From Salarias fasciatus (lineage: Eukaryota; Chordata; Actinopteri; Blenniiformes; Blenniidae), in assembly GCF_902148845.1 (NCBI RefSeq), contig NC_043755.1:3646378-3710377 (forward strand): a DNA stretch of 64,000 bases, in the 5' to 3' direction. Under the pieces are notes generated by a model. It was not told where the DNA came from. It saw only the letters and a list, made by a program, of their open reading frames with translations, and made no database searches. Numbering within the stretch: position 1 is the first letter of the stretch; every line of letters begins with the position of its first letter. Made by a program: the position numbers and the translations under genes. Positions 35,866 through 48,240 of this stretch are shown in pieces.

Positions 35866-38800
35866 TCACTGAGTCGCGTGGGAGATGGTGGTCTGGAAGG
35901 CGAATGTGATGTGGTTTCGCGCGAGATCGAGGTAGGGGTCTGAGAAAGTGTGTGTGTCACCAGAGAAGTGTCTCCACTGCATGAGCTCGGACATGCTCAG
36001 GTGTTTCTGCGTCGCTCCCGCTGCCCCCCTGCGGTCACCCTGGCGACCCAGCTGGCACGGCCGGTCGTGGACTGGCTCTTCCTCCTCTGAAAGTGCTGGG
36101 AGAGAAGCGTGTGCGTGAACATACGAGTATCAGCGTGTGTGTGTGTGTGTCCAGCACTTTGGAGTATGGCACACAGGTGAACCTACCGTTGACTGTTCCG
36201 TCCAGACTGCAGTCACAGTTCAGCAGGTCGTGGGTGAGACAGGGCGTGTCAGACAGACTGAAGAGATCTCGAAGCTCACTGATGGAGAAGCTGGCGTGCT
36301 CTGTCCCTTTCCCCAGGTCAACCACGGTTCCAGAAAGCCCCTGTTTTGAGACCTGTCTCTGAAATATACGCTCCTCAATGGTACCTGAGAGGAAGCAACA
36401 CAAAGTCAGGTATAAAACTTCTAAACCAGTCTGAATGTGCTGACATTTCTCACTAATCATGCTTAATCATGTTTTCGTGCCTGCAGTGAGAAGGCGGTAG
36501 ATGTGCACCGTCTTTTTCTGCCCGTCTCTCCACACCCGAGCCATGGCCTGCACCAGGAGAGAAAGGTCAGCTGTAGTTTAGAATGATCAGACAGGATACA
36601 CACTGCCATCTGCTGGACACAGATGTTCTTACGTCTGCATCAAAATACAAAAAATTTAAATAGATGCATTGCTACACATGATAAGAGTTCTTCTTCTATA
36701 ATTTTTAAATGAATGAACAAGAATGAATTCAACTGCTCTTAAATGCTAGTTGTTTTGGCAGGAAAAGGTTTTAAACTGATGTGATTTAAGCTTGGCATTT
36801 TTCTTATTGTCCTCAGTGGCTTCTAGATTATACAGTGCTGTCAATTTAGGATTTTAACTACCAATAATTATATCACCATTGAAAAAAGTACATTAAGTCC
36901 TTGAAGCACAAGCTGAGAGCCATAAAGATGGACTATTCAAACAGGAAATGGGGAACATTTGATGACAAATAAATAAATAAAAAAGTACTGGGGATGTGGG
37001 AGTAGTTAAAATGTGAAATATGAGACAACACTGTAAAATCAAATTGAACTACGTAGTTAAATAACGACAGAATTAAAAAAAGAACAAAAAACGAGAAGCA
37101 AGATGCTTCAAGTGCATCATAACATAAAATCAAATATATGTAGAAAATAGATTGAAGAGTTATCCAACACATGTAACTGATTTCGTACGACACGTAATTG
37201 CAAAGCAGAAAAGCATTTTCACTTTGACATTTCTGAACCGAGCCGCTACAAACACTTGTTGATGCTGTGTTTCAGTATCGCAAACACTCCGCAGTTTCAC
37301 ATCAAATGGTTATGGACTCTATGCACAACTTCACCACTTCCTGAACTTCAGGAGGCTCTTTATTTCCTGTCTTTCATGACAGGACAAGCTGATTAATCCA
37401 GGTGTCCCTGACCTCTGTAACAACAGTAATGATCAGACACACCTGCATTAATCAGCTCATTCTATCATGAAAGACAGGAAACAAGGAGCCTCCTGAGGTT
37501 CAGGAAGTGGTTGAGTAGTGCATAGAGCCCACTATCTAGATGCAAAAGTCCAGTACAGTAACCAAACTAATCAAACTAAACAGTTTACATGTGAATTAAT
37601 TTCTTCATCATTTGCACTGTCTGATCTGAATGTGAAACATTCCTGTCTGGGAACAAAATAACAGTCATTCACACTCGGAGCTTTGCTGGTGCGTTACCTG
37701 AATGTCATTGGCTGGGTTCCAGTCGATGTCGTACAGCACCAGGTGCGAGGCTCCGATCAGATTAAGCCCCACCCCACCCGCTTTGGAGCTCAGCAGAAAC
37801 AGGAAGTTTTGAGAATAAGGACTATTAAAACTGTCGACCAGCCGCTGTCGCTGGCTTGTGGGCGTCTGTCCATCCAGCCGGCAGAAGGTGTAGCCCGCAT
37901 GAGCACACAGGTCCTGCAGCATGTCGAGCGTCTGGGTGTAATTTGACACGACCACCACCCTGCAGAGGCACATGCACATTGTCAGGAATACATTTTTGAT
38001 TCAAAAGCACAAAAAAAATGAATATTTGCGCCGACCTGTCGGAAGGGCTGAGCTGTCTGATGGCAGCGAGCAGGTCAGAAAGAACCAGCAGCTTTCCAGA
38101 GTCTGCAGCATTGAATGTGCCAGAAGAATAGGATTCTGGGAAGACGTCGACCAGGCCTTCGTATATTGAACTCTCTACAGACCCACTGTCTGTTTTTTCC
38201 TGCAAATGACATCATAATCGCCGTTTAAGATAACACAATATCCAAAGTTACAACAAATATCATCATAAAGTAAACGATTGGAATATGTTAAATTGATAAA
38301 CCACTGCTTCAGCAGACGTAAAGGTGACCTTGACGGTGAAGTGAAGCAGAGCAGGATGGTTGCAGAGCTTCTTCAGTGCGGTGATGCAGGCCAGGTGTGT
38401 GTGCGTCTGAGTGGATCCCTGAAGGCAGGCCCTGAAGACCCGGTGGCAGAGCAGCTGGGTGTACAGCTCCTGCTGCAGAGTCGACGGCTCGCAGAAAAGC
38501 GTCCAGTCGAGGCGAGGAGGCAAGTAGCGGTTGATGATCTCCTGCGTTCTCCTCAGGATGAACATGCCAGTCAGGCGAGAGAGTTCGGCCGCTCGCTCTT
38601 CACCCAGAACCCTCTCCTCCTGTTCACGGGAGCAGATGTGACATCTAAACACCAGACAAGGTCACTCGAATGTGGAGCGAGAGAGATGAAACGGCCTTAC
38701 CTCGCTGCAGGATGGCTGTCTGGAGCGTAAGATCGGCTCTTCGTACACTTTTCTATATCCGGTTGATGATCCAAGAATTCCTGGATTAACAAACTCTATG

Positions 38801-41800
38801 ATTGCATAAAACTCCTGCAGGTCGTTCTGTACCGGAGTGCCTTTAAAAGGAAGAATTCATTAGAAAGCCTCAAGACTTTAACAAAGATCAAAGATTTCAC
38901 TCTTGTTCACCTGTGAGTATGACTCTGCGATTACAGCTGAGGCTGTTGATGGCCAAGGACGTTTTGATGTTGCTGTTCTTCAGTCTGTGACCCTCATCAC
39001 AAATTACAAGACCAAACTGCACTTTCTGCACCTGAAAAGACAGACGATTTAATGACGTGAACTGATTTATTCATATATTCTGCGAGATACAGGACAGACC
39101 TACCTGCTCCAGGCAGCGCAGCAGCATTTCATAACTGATCACCAGGACACTGTGAAGAGGGGAGATCACGAACTGCTCGATCCTGTGGTCCTAAACATAT
39201 GCAAACCTTACATCAGTTATTCAAGACATGCCATAAACAATGTGATTCAACATAACATTTCAAACACACATTCTGCTGAATTTGGGGAAAAAAAGAATAA
39301 ATGAGTTCCTCTTCCTGCTCCCTCCTCACCTGGTCCACTGTAAAAACCTTGATCCTCTCACAGCCCAGCCACTTGTTAAACTCTGCGGACCAGTTCTGCA
39401 CGAGGCTTCCTGGCGTGACCACCAGGACACGTTTAGCAACAGGCTTCCCTCCATAAGGTCCCTGTTTCAGCAATGTCCAGATCAGTGCCACGCTCTGCAG
39501 AGTCTTTCCCAGACCCATCTCGTCAGCCAGGATGGCACCATAGCGACCAACAACTCTGAGGCACAAATACATTCAAACAAATTATCATATAGAATCTAAT
39601 AAAAGCTGTGGATGTTTTTCCAGGTCTCTGAAAAAGTTTTTCAAAAACAGCATTTGATGGAAACTATCACTCACCTCATGCCCATAACACATTCATAGAG
39701 GAAGAGCAGGCCGTCTCTCTGGTGCGGCCGCAGGTGGGTGGTCAGGTGCGGATCCACCACAACGTCTACTAAAGGAAGGCCTGACTTGTTATTGGACCAC
39801 TGGTGGTTGGCAGAGGGACGAGGCATCACCAGAGCACCTGAAAATAGATCCACCCCCCCCCCACACAAGTCAGAGGACTACCTGTTAAATTACTTTTGCA
39901 TATCTTATCATAGAAAACTACACTTTTACCGAAATTATTGAACATTCTGGCAATTCCATGAAAAAAAACAACACAACAAAACTGAATCATCATGTGAAGA
40001 ACAAATCCTGTGTAGAATATTCTATACTCTGATACGTACCGGGTGCTAGAGGGTCATGTCGAGGTTTATAAGTATGTTCTTCCTCTGGTCGGGGTGCTCG
40101 GTGTTCTGCGTTGCCTGACATTGCTGGTGGACAGAACGGTTTGGGGGTCACGCGTCGAAAGGGGGGAGGAGCGGACCTCGCATGTGACACCGACTCCTGC
40201 TCAGCTTGAACCTCCTGGAAACAGCGGCCTTTAGCGAAGTCCTCAGCAGAAATGATCCCCATCACCTCCACCTCCTTCCCACCGACCATCAGAGTCTCTC
40301 CCTCAGACAGTGAGGCCAACTGAGACACTTTGTAGCCACTACCTACAACACAAACACGCACAGACAACAGTCTGAATGAGGCATCTGAAGAGGAAGATGT
40401 CTCATACAGCTCATCAGTCATGTCTTATGACAAGAAAACAAATAAAAAAAACAAACAAACCGATGTGTCTTCGCCTCACCCTTTCCAATATCTTTGCCCT
40501 CCATGTCTTTCAGTGTGACAGTGCGTCCTCTCGTCACCAGCACCGCGTCGCCCTCCCAGCGTTTATGTTTCTTCTTACTGGCTTTACACCACACCACACT
40601 GAAGTAACGAGCGTCACCCTGACTGCAGCTGGAGTTGGTGGCTGCAGGAGCCGGCGGTGTCTGAAGGGACCCGTGAGTAAACTGAGGGCGGTCATTCAAT
40701 CCTGCAACACATCAAACACAGCGGCTAAACAAACAGTACAAAAAAAGAATAACAGAATTAAGGGCGAAAGCTTAGGAAGCTGCCAGCAGATGTCCCTGTT
40801 GCACCAAGACATAAAGACGGAATCATGTCACTGCTTCACAACAAACACTACAGATACACACAACACAGAAAAAAACACTGCCAGATCTTACACTGCAAAT
40901 GTTATCAGGTTTGGATCGAGCATTGAGCAGGTATTAACACATCTGAACCACTATAAGGAAACGTTAGGCACGCTTCAAGAAATGAAAAAGGGTATCGAGC
41001 TTCAAACAAACATAACACCAATAAAGTGTCTCCCTGTTTTATTTTTTTATTAAAAATGAGCAAACATGTAAACAAACTGGAAACAAACTGACAACACTTG
41101 TCAATCAACAATACAATCAGTATTGCACTCACATACATTAAATAGCAATAACATCAAAAACACACACAACATTCACCCTTCTTGTGTTCATCAAACTGAC
41201 CAAAAACTCAACAACTTGAAGAATTCCTGAATTTTATTTAACCTTGTTTTGGAAAAAAAATAAAATAATTGCTCTTATGAAAACAGAACAAAAATTAAGG
41301 CTTTTAAAAAACTGAACTTGCACTCAAATCTTGTTAATTTCTGTTGAAGTGAAAAAAATAAATGCCATAAAATGTAATAAATAAAGGCTGACTGACTGTA
41401 AGAAATGTAGAAATGTAAGAGGAATGTCAGCTGAACTGATCACATTTTTTTTTCTGAACATTTAAAATTGGGTGGGTTTTTTTTTTCAGAACACTTACCG
41501 GTCATTACAATAAATGTGTGTTGTATTTTTCAGCTCTGTTCAATAATAAAGACCTTTCACACTATTGTAATGGTCCTATTGTAGCATTCTGGTTTCTAGA
41601 GAACGCACCAGCAAGGTACATGTCAGTCAACACCACGTACATTCCCTTCCAAAACTTGGACTTTCACATTTGTTCTACCCCTGTGGGCCTATCACAGTGT
41701 TACTAATGTAAGTTTCTACCAGCTTTGTCACAACTGCTACCAGAACACACTGGAATGATGATGCATTATTAACAGTAAAGCTTAAAGAAGAGTCTGATGG

Positions 41801-44800
41801 CAGCATAGGTCTGCATTATCCTGCTACAAGCAAACGGGTTATTGGTAATCTGAACGAGGCACTGTATTTCCAGAAGTAAATCAAGATCTGACATTTGTAA
41901 TCACACATTAAACTGATAAGCGTGATTGCTCCACAGCTTATTTTGACATACTTTGAACTCCTCAGAGCCTCTCCCTTTCCAACATTGGCCACAGATGTGT
42001 GTGTTTATACTGTTATAGAGGCAGGCCGTGCATAAGACGAGCCGCCTTCAGTTTCTCTACTTTAATCTTGGCCCGCAGAAGTTCCTCCTCCAGTTCTTGC
42101 TTCCTCTTCAGCCCTTGTCTTTTCTCCTCCAGGTACAGGGCAACTTTCCTGTGATTGGCCAACACCAGCTCCAGCTCCTCTTTAGCCAGGTGCAGAGGCT
42201 TGTCCAGCTCGTGGTGAGGCTGGATGTCATTGGGGTAGAGGTTGTGGCGAATGGGCAGCGGCGAGGTTGAGAGGAGTATGTTGACGGAGGAAGGAGTGGG
42301 AGACAGAGACGTTTCGTAATCATGGACGCTGCCCAAGTCCTGCTCCTCCTCTCGCTCCTGGCCTCCGTCCACGGCCTGTCCTGAGTGCGAGGAGAGGATG
42401 GGGAGGTCCGGTGGTGGTTTGACGTCCTCCTCGGGGTCCAGCTGGACCACCTTGTGGGGGATACTTGGGACAGCTGCTGAGTAATCCTGGAGTCCTGCCA
42501 GAGAGGAGCTGCTGCCAGGAGTCTCAGTGGGGGAGTTGTGCTTGCTGTATATTAATCTACAAATAGAAGAAAGAAGAAAAATGACTGAACCTGGAGGGTT
42601 TAAGCAGGTTCTGATCAGGTGTCTAACTCTGGGTAACATTAAATATCTTGAGTTTTCTGTTTGTGGTGATGAACATATAGAAAATTAAAGGATTAGGTAA
42701 CAAATTGGAAAAGGTTGATCATAAATCAAAGCAGTTTCCACCAATACATGCTGACAGTCACACATAAGACACAATTTACTTATTAGTTTCTTCTTATGCT
42801 GTTTGGTCAAGAACTTATAGCATGTTTTATTTATCTTTACACACTTTTTTAGAATGGTGTAGGGAAAATCTGATGAAGAAGCTTTTCTGGCTTTTATATG
42901 TTCAACAGACTTTGAGCCAAATATGTTTTCAAGGTTCAACTTCTTATAAAATACATGTTTATGAAAACTTAACGACACTGTATAAGCCATAACAGTCTTT
43001 TTCCATGTGTGAAAACTTGAAAAGAAGATTAAATTATTAAGCAAAGGTCAGTGAATGATGAAAATAATTTGTTATGTTGTTGAATCTAAAGATGAGTTTC
43101 CAATCTGATAACAGTAAAAGCTGTGAGTAAAAGTTGCCTCTCCTGTCTGTTTTTAGTTATGAGTGCTCACAAAGTCTGTGTCTGATGTCTCGTGTTTAAA
43201 TGCGAGTCTCTGCTCGTAGGTGTAAGTTGCATTGTACCTGCGCAGAGCCTGGTCCTTGTCGTGGAAGGGCACGTGGTGAAACAGGTGAGGGATCATCTCC
43301 ATAATTCTCCTGGTTGGCTCAGAGATGCTGGCTCTGTACTCTGGCTGGGCGTGTCTCCGAAGCATCACTTCCTGCTTGGCCGTCTCCTTCAGCCTCTTGT
43401 AGAGGGTCCTCAGGCCCTGAGCGGTGCGGTGGGGCCTGTCCCCTCCCAGGGCGTTGTACTGCTCGGCCACCGTGTCCCAGCACTTGTTCTTGTCCACAAT
43501 GACCGCATGCTTGTTGGTGTGCTCCTCCAGGATGCGGATGTGAGGCTGAACCAGCTTCAACAGGTCCAGCTTCTCGGAGAGGGTGAAGTTGGAAGAGCGA
43601 GCTTTACCTACCATGCTGGGCAGAAATATAGGACTGCTCTCCATCTTGAAGCATAGCCAGCTCACACAGACCAAGTCAGGCCTGTGGCTTGTCACCCCTC
43701 AGTGACCACTCAGCTCTGTGGCTCCTCGCCCTCCCCACCTTTCCCTGCTTGCTCTCCTCTCTTGGTCCACGGTGACACACTAAAACCAGCCTAAACTCTC
43801 AGACATGTCTCATGTGACTTCTCTGCTCTCCTCTTCTCCCCTGAACCACACACAAGCTCTGACTACCAAGTGCATGGATCCACACACTACTCCTGGGTTC
43901 CCTCTCAGCTACGTTGCACAACAAAAACAAGCTGTGCTGCACACAATAAGAATCAGGCTTAACTAGGCCAGCCTCGTTTAGGCCCCCGCCTACCGCGGAG
44001 GGCTTTGGATGAATTCCTCCCAGCTTAGGCTGACGTAGCTAAGCCGCTTAAACCCAGCCCGACCTACTTACAGCCTGGTCTCAGTAAAGCCCAAACCAGG
44101 CACAGCACGGCCGCGCTGCTGCCTCTGCAGCGCAGCGCGCCGTCCGCACAGGGGCCGTGCGCGACACACAGTCACTCACACGTTTGCCAAATGCCATTTT
44201 TACAGGTTAATATAGGTCAAGAGTCTATTTTCCTAAACTGAGTGGCGATCTGAAATAGCGCTGGCTTAACTAACCGCGTGGGGGAGGGGTTTGGGCGCGC
44301 GAGCGCGCGCATGCCCGCAGGGGGAGAAAAAAAAAAGCCGCTTCATCGAACCTGTCCGTTCCGTGCGGACAATAAACTTCAAATCTGCCCAGTAAGCGCA
44401 GATCGAACATGTTACGGGTTGTGTGTGTTTTTTTTTTTTTGAGTGTGTGTGTGTGCGCGTGGTCCTCGTGAGGACGGACGGACGCACTAGTTGCGCGGTG
44501 GCTCACTGATCCTGAGCACCGTCCTACTGGAGCCGCAGCTGCAGCAGCAGCCGCCGCTCATCTGCATAATGCCGGACCTGCTGTCACTCAGCCTCAAGCA
44601 GCCCGGTTTAACATCCACCTCACTGCCTGCCGGTTATTATTAGACTCCTGTGGAGAATGGAGCCGTGAGAAGAGGAAGAGGAGGAGGAGGAGGAGGAGGA
44701 GGAGGCGCACTTCGCCTCTGCCGCAGGCGTCCGGCGATCATTTGCTTAAAAACGACGGTGGATGCTGTGTGGTCAGGAAATGAGTCAGGCTGCTGTTGTA

Positions 44801-45025
44801 CGGCGGCGTCTCACCACGCTTTGATCTGGTCAGTCCACTCCTTTAGAGGGTGTAAAGAGCTCAAGTTGATTTAAAAATAGGTTTATTTAAACGATAAGTG
44901 ACAAGACAGCCGGGCAACGTTTGAATACAAATTACTGGTGAAATAGTTTCATTTGTTTGAGCTCAAATAGGTATATATCGTCAAAAAAGTTACATTTATT
45001 ATCATTTCTACTACACCTGAACAAC

Positions 45026-45108
<83 letters not shown>

Positions 45109-47402
45109 ATATATACATTACATTTTTTCCATTGTTTTGTGATGTTTCTCTCAGTTCCATTCTTCCATGCCATAGTGGGAACCGTTAATCCTTATACATA
45201 CATTGTTATTTGATATTTTAACATTCCATTTTATTAATTCTGTGTAGAGAATTTTAGTAAAGAAATTCCCCCTGGGATTAATAAAATGTTTTATTCTCTT
45301 CTATTCTTTTTTTTAAACAATGTCTCCTGGTGTAAAATATAGTGAAATGTCAAAGAAAGGTTCTCCATTGCAGCCTTTGAGGACACTTCAGAAGCAATTA
45401 GCCTTTAATGCATCATTTACTTCTTGGCTGGGGTTTCAGTGTTGTGCTATGTCAGCTACACTCAATAAAGCACAAAATCCTTGGTGCATAAATCAGCAAC
45501 AACAGTTTATATTTGAAGGAGAAAAAAAACCACCTGTTCATATTATAAGTCTCTGAGCACCGCATATAGTTAGTCCAGTGAGAAGAATCCATATTTATCT
45601 TTAAGAGTATGGGTGTAGATTAAACCGGTCTAGTAAAGTAAGAAAGAGTCGAGTTCAGGTATATGAAACCCAGGAAGTGTTTGAAGAATTCAGGTGTTTT
45701 TATTTTGTTTAACAAGTCCATGTTAACATTTCAAAGAACTGACAAACCAGCTCTCCTTTAAGGAATTCTTGTCAAAACTCTCATGCTGTTATTAAAATAT
45801 GTGCTTTTTTCTTTATTGTTACACAATATTTTATCAGCTCTAATTGAACAGCAATAATCATCAAATCAGCTCTTGCTGGAAGTCCCTAGAGCCCGATATA
45901 AACATTGGGGAGATCGGGCGTTTTCTGTTGCTGGGCCCAGACTTTGGAACGAACTGCCCCCCAACATGCAAACCATCACTGACCTGGGCCTTTTTAAATC
46001 CAGGCTTAAAACTCATCTATTCAGGCTGGCTTTTAACTCTCAGTAGCACAGTGGCACTTTGTTTTAATAGTATTTTATGTTTTTATTTTCATAGCTCCTT
46101 TTAATTGATCATGGACAAAATTTCAATTTGTATCATCTGTTTTATCTGTTTTAGTTGTTATGATTTTATTGCTTTTATTAATAAAAAGTAAAGCACTTTG
46201 GTCACTTTTTGTGTGTAAAGGGCTATACAAATAAAATCTGATTGATTGATTGATTGATTGATTGAAAAAACTGATTCACATGTCAGTGTGTGAAACTTAT
46301 CTACCCTGATGGTCCAAATGCAAAACAGTCCTTTTTAGGAGACCTGTGTTTGGGAGAAATAAGGTTTTTGCAAACTGATCTGATTCCAATACAATTTACA
46401 CTTATTTCTAATGGCAACTGCATTATAATTGTACATCTGTGCAAAAAAAAATGTGAACTGAACATCAAGAGTTTTGAAGTCTCATAAACAATGTAGGAAG
46501 TAAGGAATGCCAATTCTGTCAAAGGTGACGGAGTAGGACTAGGAATGCCCACCCCTGAGATCATGTCTTGTGTATTATACTGTATACAATAGTGAAGTGA
46601 TTTGTGCTTGTACCGTATACTTAATGAAATTAATTTCAAATCTACGTCTTACCTGTTGTTATCTTGTCACCCGAAAGGTCTTCCAACAAAAGATTTGGAT
46701 CATGTGTCTCATTTTCTTTGGTTTCAGTTGCACTGAGGACACGAGCCAGGGCCTTGGACAAGGTGGGAGCAGTTGGAGCAGCTTTAGGCTGAAGGTTACA
46801 TGAAGTTTTCTCCACAACTGGGGCAACAAGACATCTCTGGACCTTCAAGATAACAGAAAAGGGTTTTTTTTTTTTTTTAAAGAAAAAGAGCAGCATTTCT
46901 GAAAACAGGTATTGCAAACAGCAATGCAATAATAAACCAGCAATATATATTAGTGCTGCTAAAATTCATACAATAAATCCAAAGAACCATTTAAAAGAAT
47001 GAATAAATGGTGAAATAGAATCTAAAGTAATTTAGATTATGATCTAACCATAAACATTCAATATGAAATAAAGTAAATCATAATCAATGCAGCTGAAGGA
47101 ACAGTTTCGTAAGAGATGCTAGAATTAAAAGTAAAGAGCTTTTAAAGTGATTTACACAAATATACTAATGAGGCATGTCACAGATCACATTTTTATTGGA
47201 AGGTTTGTTGAGTTCTCATGGGGCCAGACTGCAGTAAAAACAAAAGCAAAGAAAAACACTCAGAAAAATATACCTTATGCAGTGCATTGAGTCCAGCAGG
47301 CTTCGATCCAGCTGCAGTGAGTGAAGCAGATGCTCCAGGTGGCATAAATCGAGGCTTTTTCACAGCATTACCCAGCTGACTGGGAGCTCCTGAGCGCCTC
47401 AT
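35866..47402 (-). CDS. rad54b: DNA repair and recombination protein RAD54B
   Basis: A nuclear SNF2-family double-stranded DNA translocase that assists RAD51/DMC1 in homologous recombination. Coding exons on the minus strand: 47274-47402, 46653-46842, 40480-40701, 40040-40342, 39675-39837, 39330-39555, 39104-39190, 38911-39031, 38701-38840, 38329-38619, 38036-38199, 37698-37959, 36481-36547, 36187-36384, 35866-36095; they sum to 930 aa (human 910). The start [19 protein letters not shown] matches mammals. Helicase motifs in order: I DEMGLGKT, Ia [61 protein letters not shown]. The protein ends TTISHATQ. Intron 2 (40702-46652) contains fsbp on the same strand. The intron between 36384 and 36481 has a GC rather than GT donor; all others are GT-AG. 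A minus-strand AATAAA at about 35643 is a likely poly(A) signal. Confidence 0.95.
37310..37534. mobile_element. Hairpin MITE in a rad54b intron
   Basis: Two ~92-bp arms (about 37314-37405 and 37439-37530) are inverted copies of each other, both outer ends reading GG(A/G)CTCTATGCAC and containing CACTTCCTGAAC and TTTCCTGTCTTTCATGA. They are separated by ~33 bp. The whole ~220-bp unit is non-coding and would fold into a long hairpin, as in palindromic MITEs. The arms show several mismatches, so the insertion is not recent. Superfamily is not determinable by eye. Confidence 0.7.
42013..43614 (-). CDS. fsbp: Fibrinogen silencer-binding protein (FSBP)
   Basis: A nuclear DNA-binding protein first described as a repressor of the fibrinogen gamma promoter. 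Two coding exons: 43238-43614 and 42013-42556, total 306 aa (human 299). The N-terminal half begins [20 protein letters not shown] and carries a Myb/SANT-like domain with conserved [16 protein letters not shown] and [15 protein letters not shown]. The middle is acidic and Pro/Ser-rich ([15 protein letters not shown]). The C-terminus is a coiled coil ([20 protein letters not shown]) ending MHGLPL. The ATG at 43614 matches the human start; an in-frame ATG at 43644 would add ten residues. The gene lies wholly in rad54b intron 2 on the same strand, as in mammals, where transcripts of the two are linked. Confidence 0.93.
43700..44740 (-). promoter_or_regulatory. fsbp: fsbp upstream CpG-rich region
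   Basis: From about 43960 to 44740 the sequence is CpG-rich (for example GCGCGCGAGCGCGCGC near 44295), within AT-rich intron DNA. It carries a (GAG)n purine tract at 44670-44705. This is the expected site of the fsbp promoter and any non-coding first exon. No exact start site or splice donor could be chosen. Confidence 0.45.
45029..45094. repeat. (AT)n microsatellite followed by (GT)n
   Basis: About 66 bp of alternating AT, then GTGTGTGTGTG and TATATATAC, inside rad54b intron 2. Alternating AT of this length readily extrudes cruciforms. Confidence 0.9.
45225..45312 (+). mobile_element. 3' tail of a LINE or SINE
   Basis: It contains AAATTCCCCCTGGGATTAAT followed by AAAATGTTTTATTCTCTTCTATTCTTTTTT. 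This resembles the 'tcccccttgggattaataaagt' plus short tandem tail that ends many fish LINE and LINE-tailed SINE copies. No body of the element is recognisable. Confidence 0.5.
45838..46264 (+). mobile_element. 5'-truncated L2-type LINE 3' end
   Basis: Plus-strand translation of about 45934-46040 gives [15 protein letters not shown]-like residues ([20 protein letters not shown], then LKTHLF), the very C-terminal end of L2/CR1-clade reverse transcriptase ORFs. It is followed by an AT-rich 3'UTR, AAGCACTTTGG, GGGCTATACAAATAAAATC and a terminal (TGAT)n run at 46240-46264, the classic L2 tail. Only the last ~420 bp of the element remain, typical 5' truncation. It lies in rad54b intron 2, opposite to that gene. 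Confidence 0.75.
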
Positions 47403-47899
47403 TTTCCAGTGAAAACACACGCAAACTTTGTCCTTCGGGAGTAAATAAGAAGACAGTAAATATTAGATATCAAAACATATTATACAGTACAGACTCGTGA
47501 TCTCATATTAAGTAAAATCACTGCAACGGAAAGACATAGAAAAGTTTCCACTTTAATTCAGTAACCATGTGGAGGAGTGCTTTGCAATATTAAATTGATT
47601 TCTTTTGTGCTATTTATGAAAGCATCTCCAATGAGCCGTCAGACTTGTCATCTTAATATTTTTGAGTGGTTTCCGTTCAGAACAAAATGATAACAGCTTC
47701 ATCACACACTTGACCAGTTTTTACAGACATGTACAGTCCTGTTAATCTAGAGAGATCAGACTATATGTTCCTACCAAATATGTTGTATGATGTGTCCTCT
47801 GATGAGACGAAATTGGTACCCTGGTAAAACATGCTCAAATGTAATATATTGTGTAGCGACTCTGTGGCAAAGTTATTTGGAATTTCCGGTACAAACACA

Positions 47900-48240
47900 A
47901 GTGACAGTATTTGGAGTGGAGTTATTCTCGGTGGTGGACTCCTGTTGGAATGACTGGATGCTAGTCACTAAAGTTAGCAAACCAGCTAACAAGCTAACGA
48001 CTATTGCTAACGCGTCTGACACGGTGTAAAGCTGGACGCTATCATGTCGCATCATGTCGCTATACGTACCAAGAAGAGCTAGAAGGCTGACGGGAACATG
48101 CCACCTCGTAAATTTTAATGAAACTCTGTTTTTCTGTGTCTCTGTAAATCCCCGACTCACTTCGGTTTCTCCCGCTGAATGGTGCCAGCAACCTGATTGG
48201 TGAAGCCGGTTGATGTGGGCGTGGCCACGAGAAGAAGGGG
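47900..48240 (-). promoter_or_regulatory. rad54b: rad54b promoter region
   Basis: A GC-balanced stretch with an inverted CCAAT box (ATTGG at 48196-48200 on the plus strand) and no TATA box. Start sites near 48150 and a non-coding first exon would fit the 500-750 bases between here and the ATG at 47402. Likely donors on the minus strand occur near 48065 (TTG|GTACGT) and 48158 (GTGAGT); I cannot choose between them. Confidence 0.45.

Noticed and set aside
40376-41053. 225-aa plus-strand ORF
   Set aside because: It runs antisense to the rad54b exon 40480-40701 and then into AT-rich intron. No family resemblance, and the overlapped strand is a clear exon.
42685-43044. 119-aa minus-strand ORF in the fsbp intron
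   Set aside because: Lys/Phe/Leu-rich translation of AT-rich intron, no splice sites in phase with fsbp, no recognisable domain.
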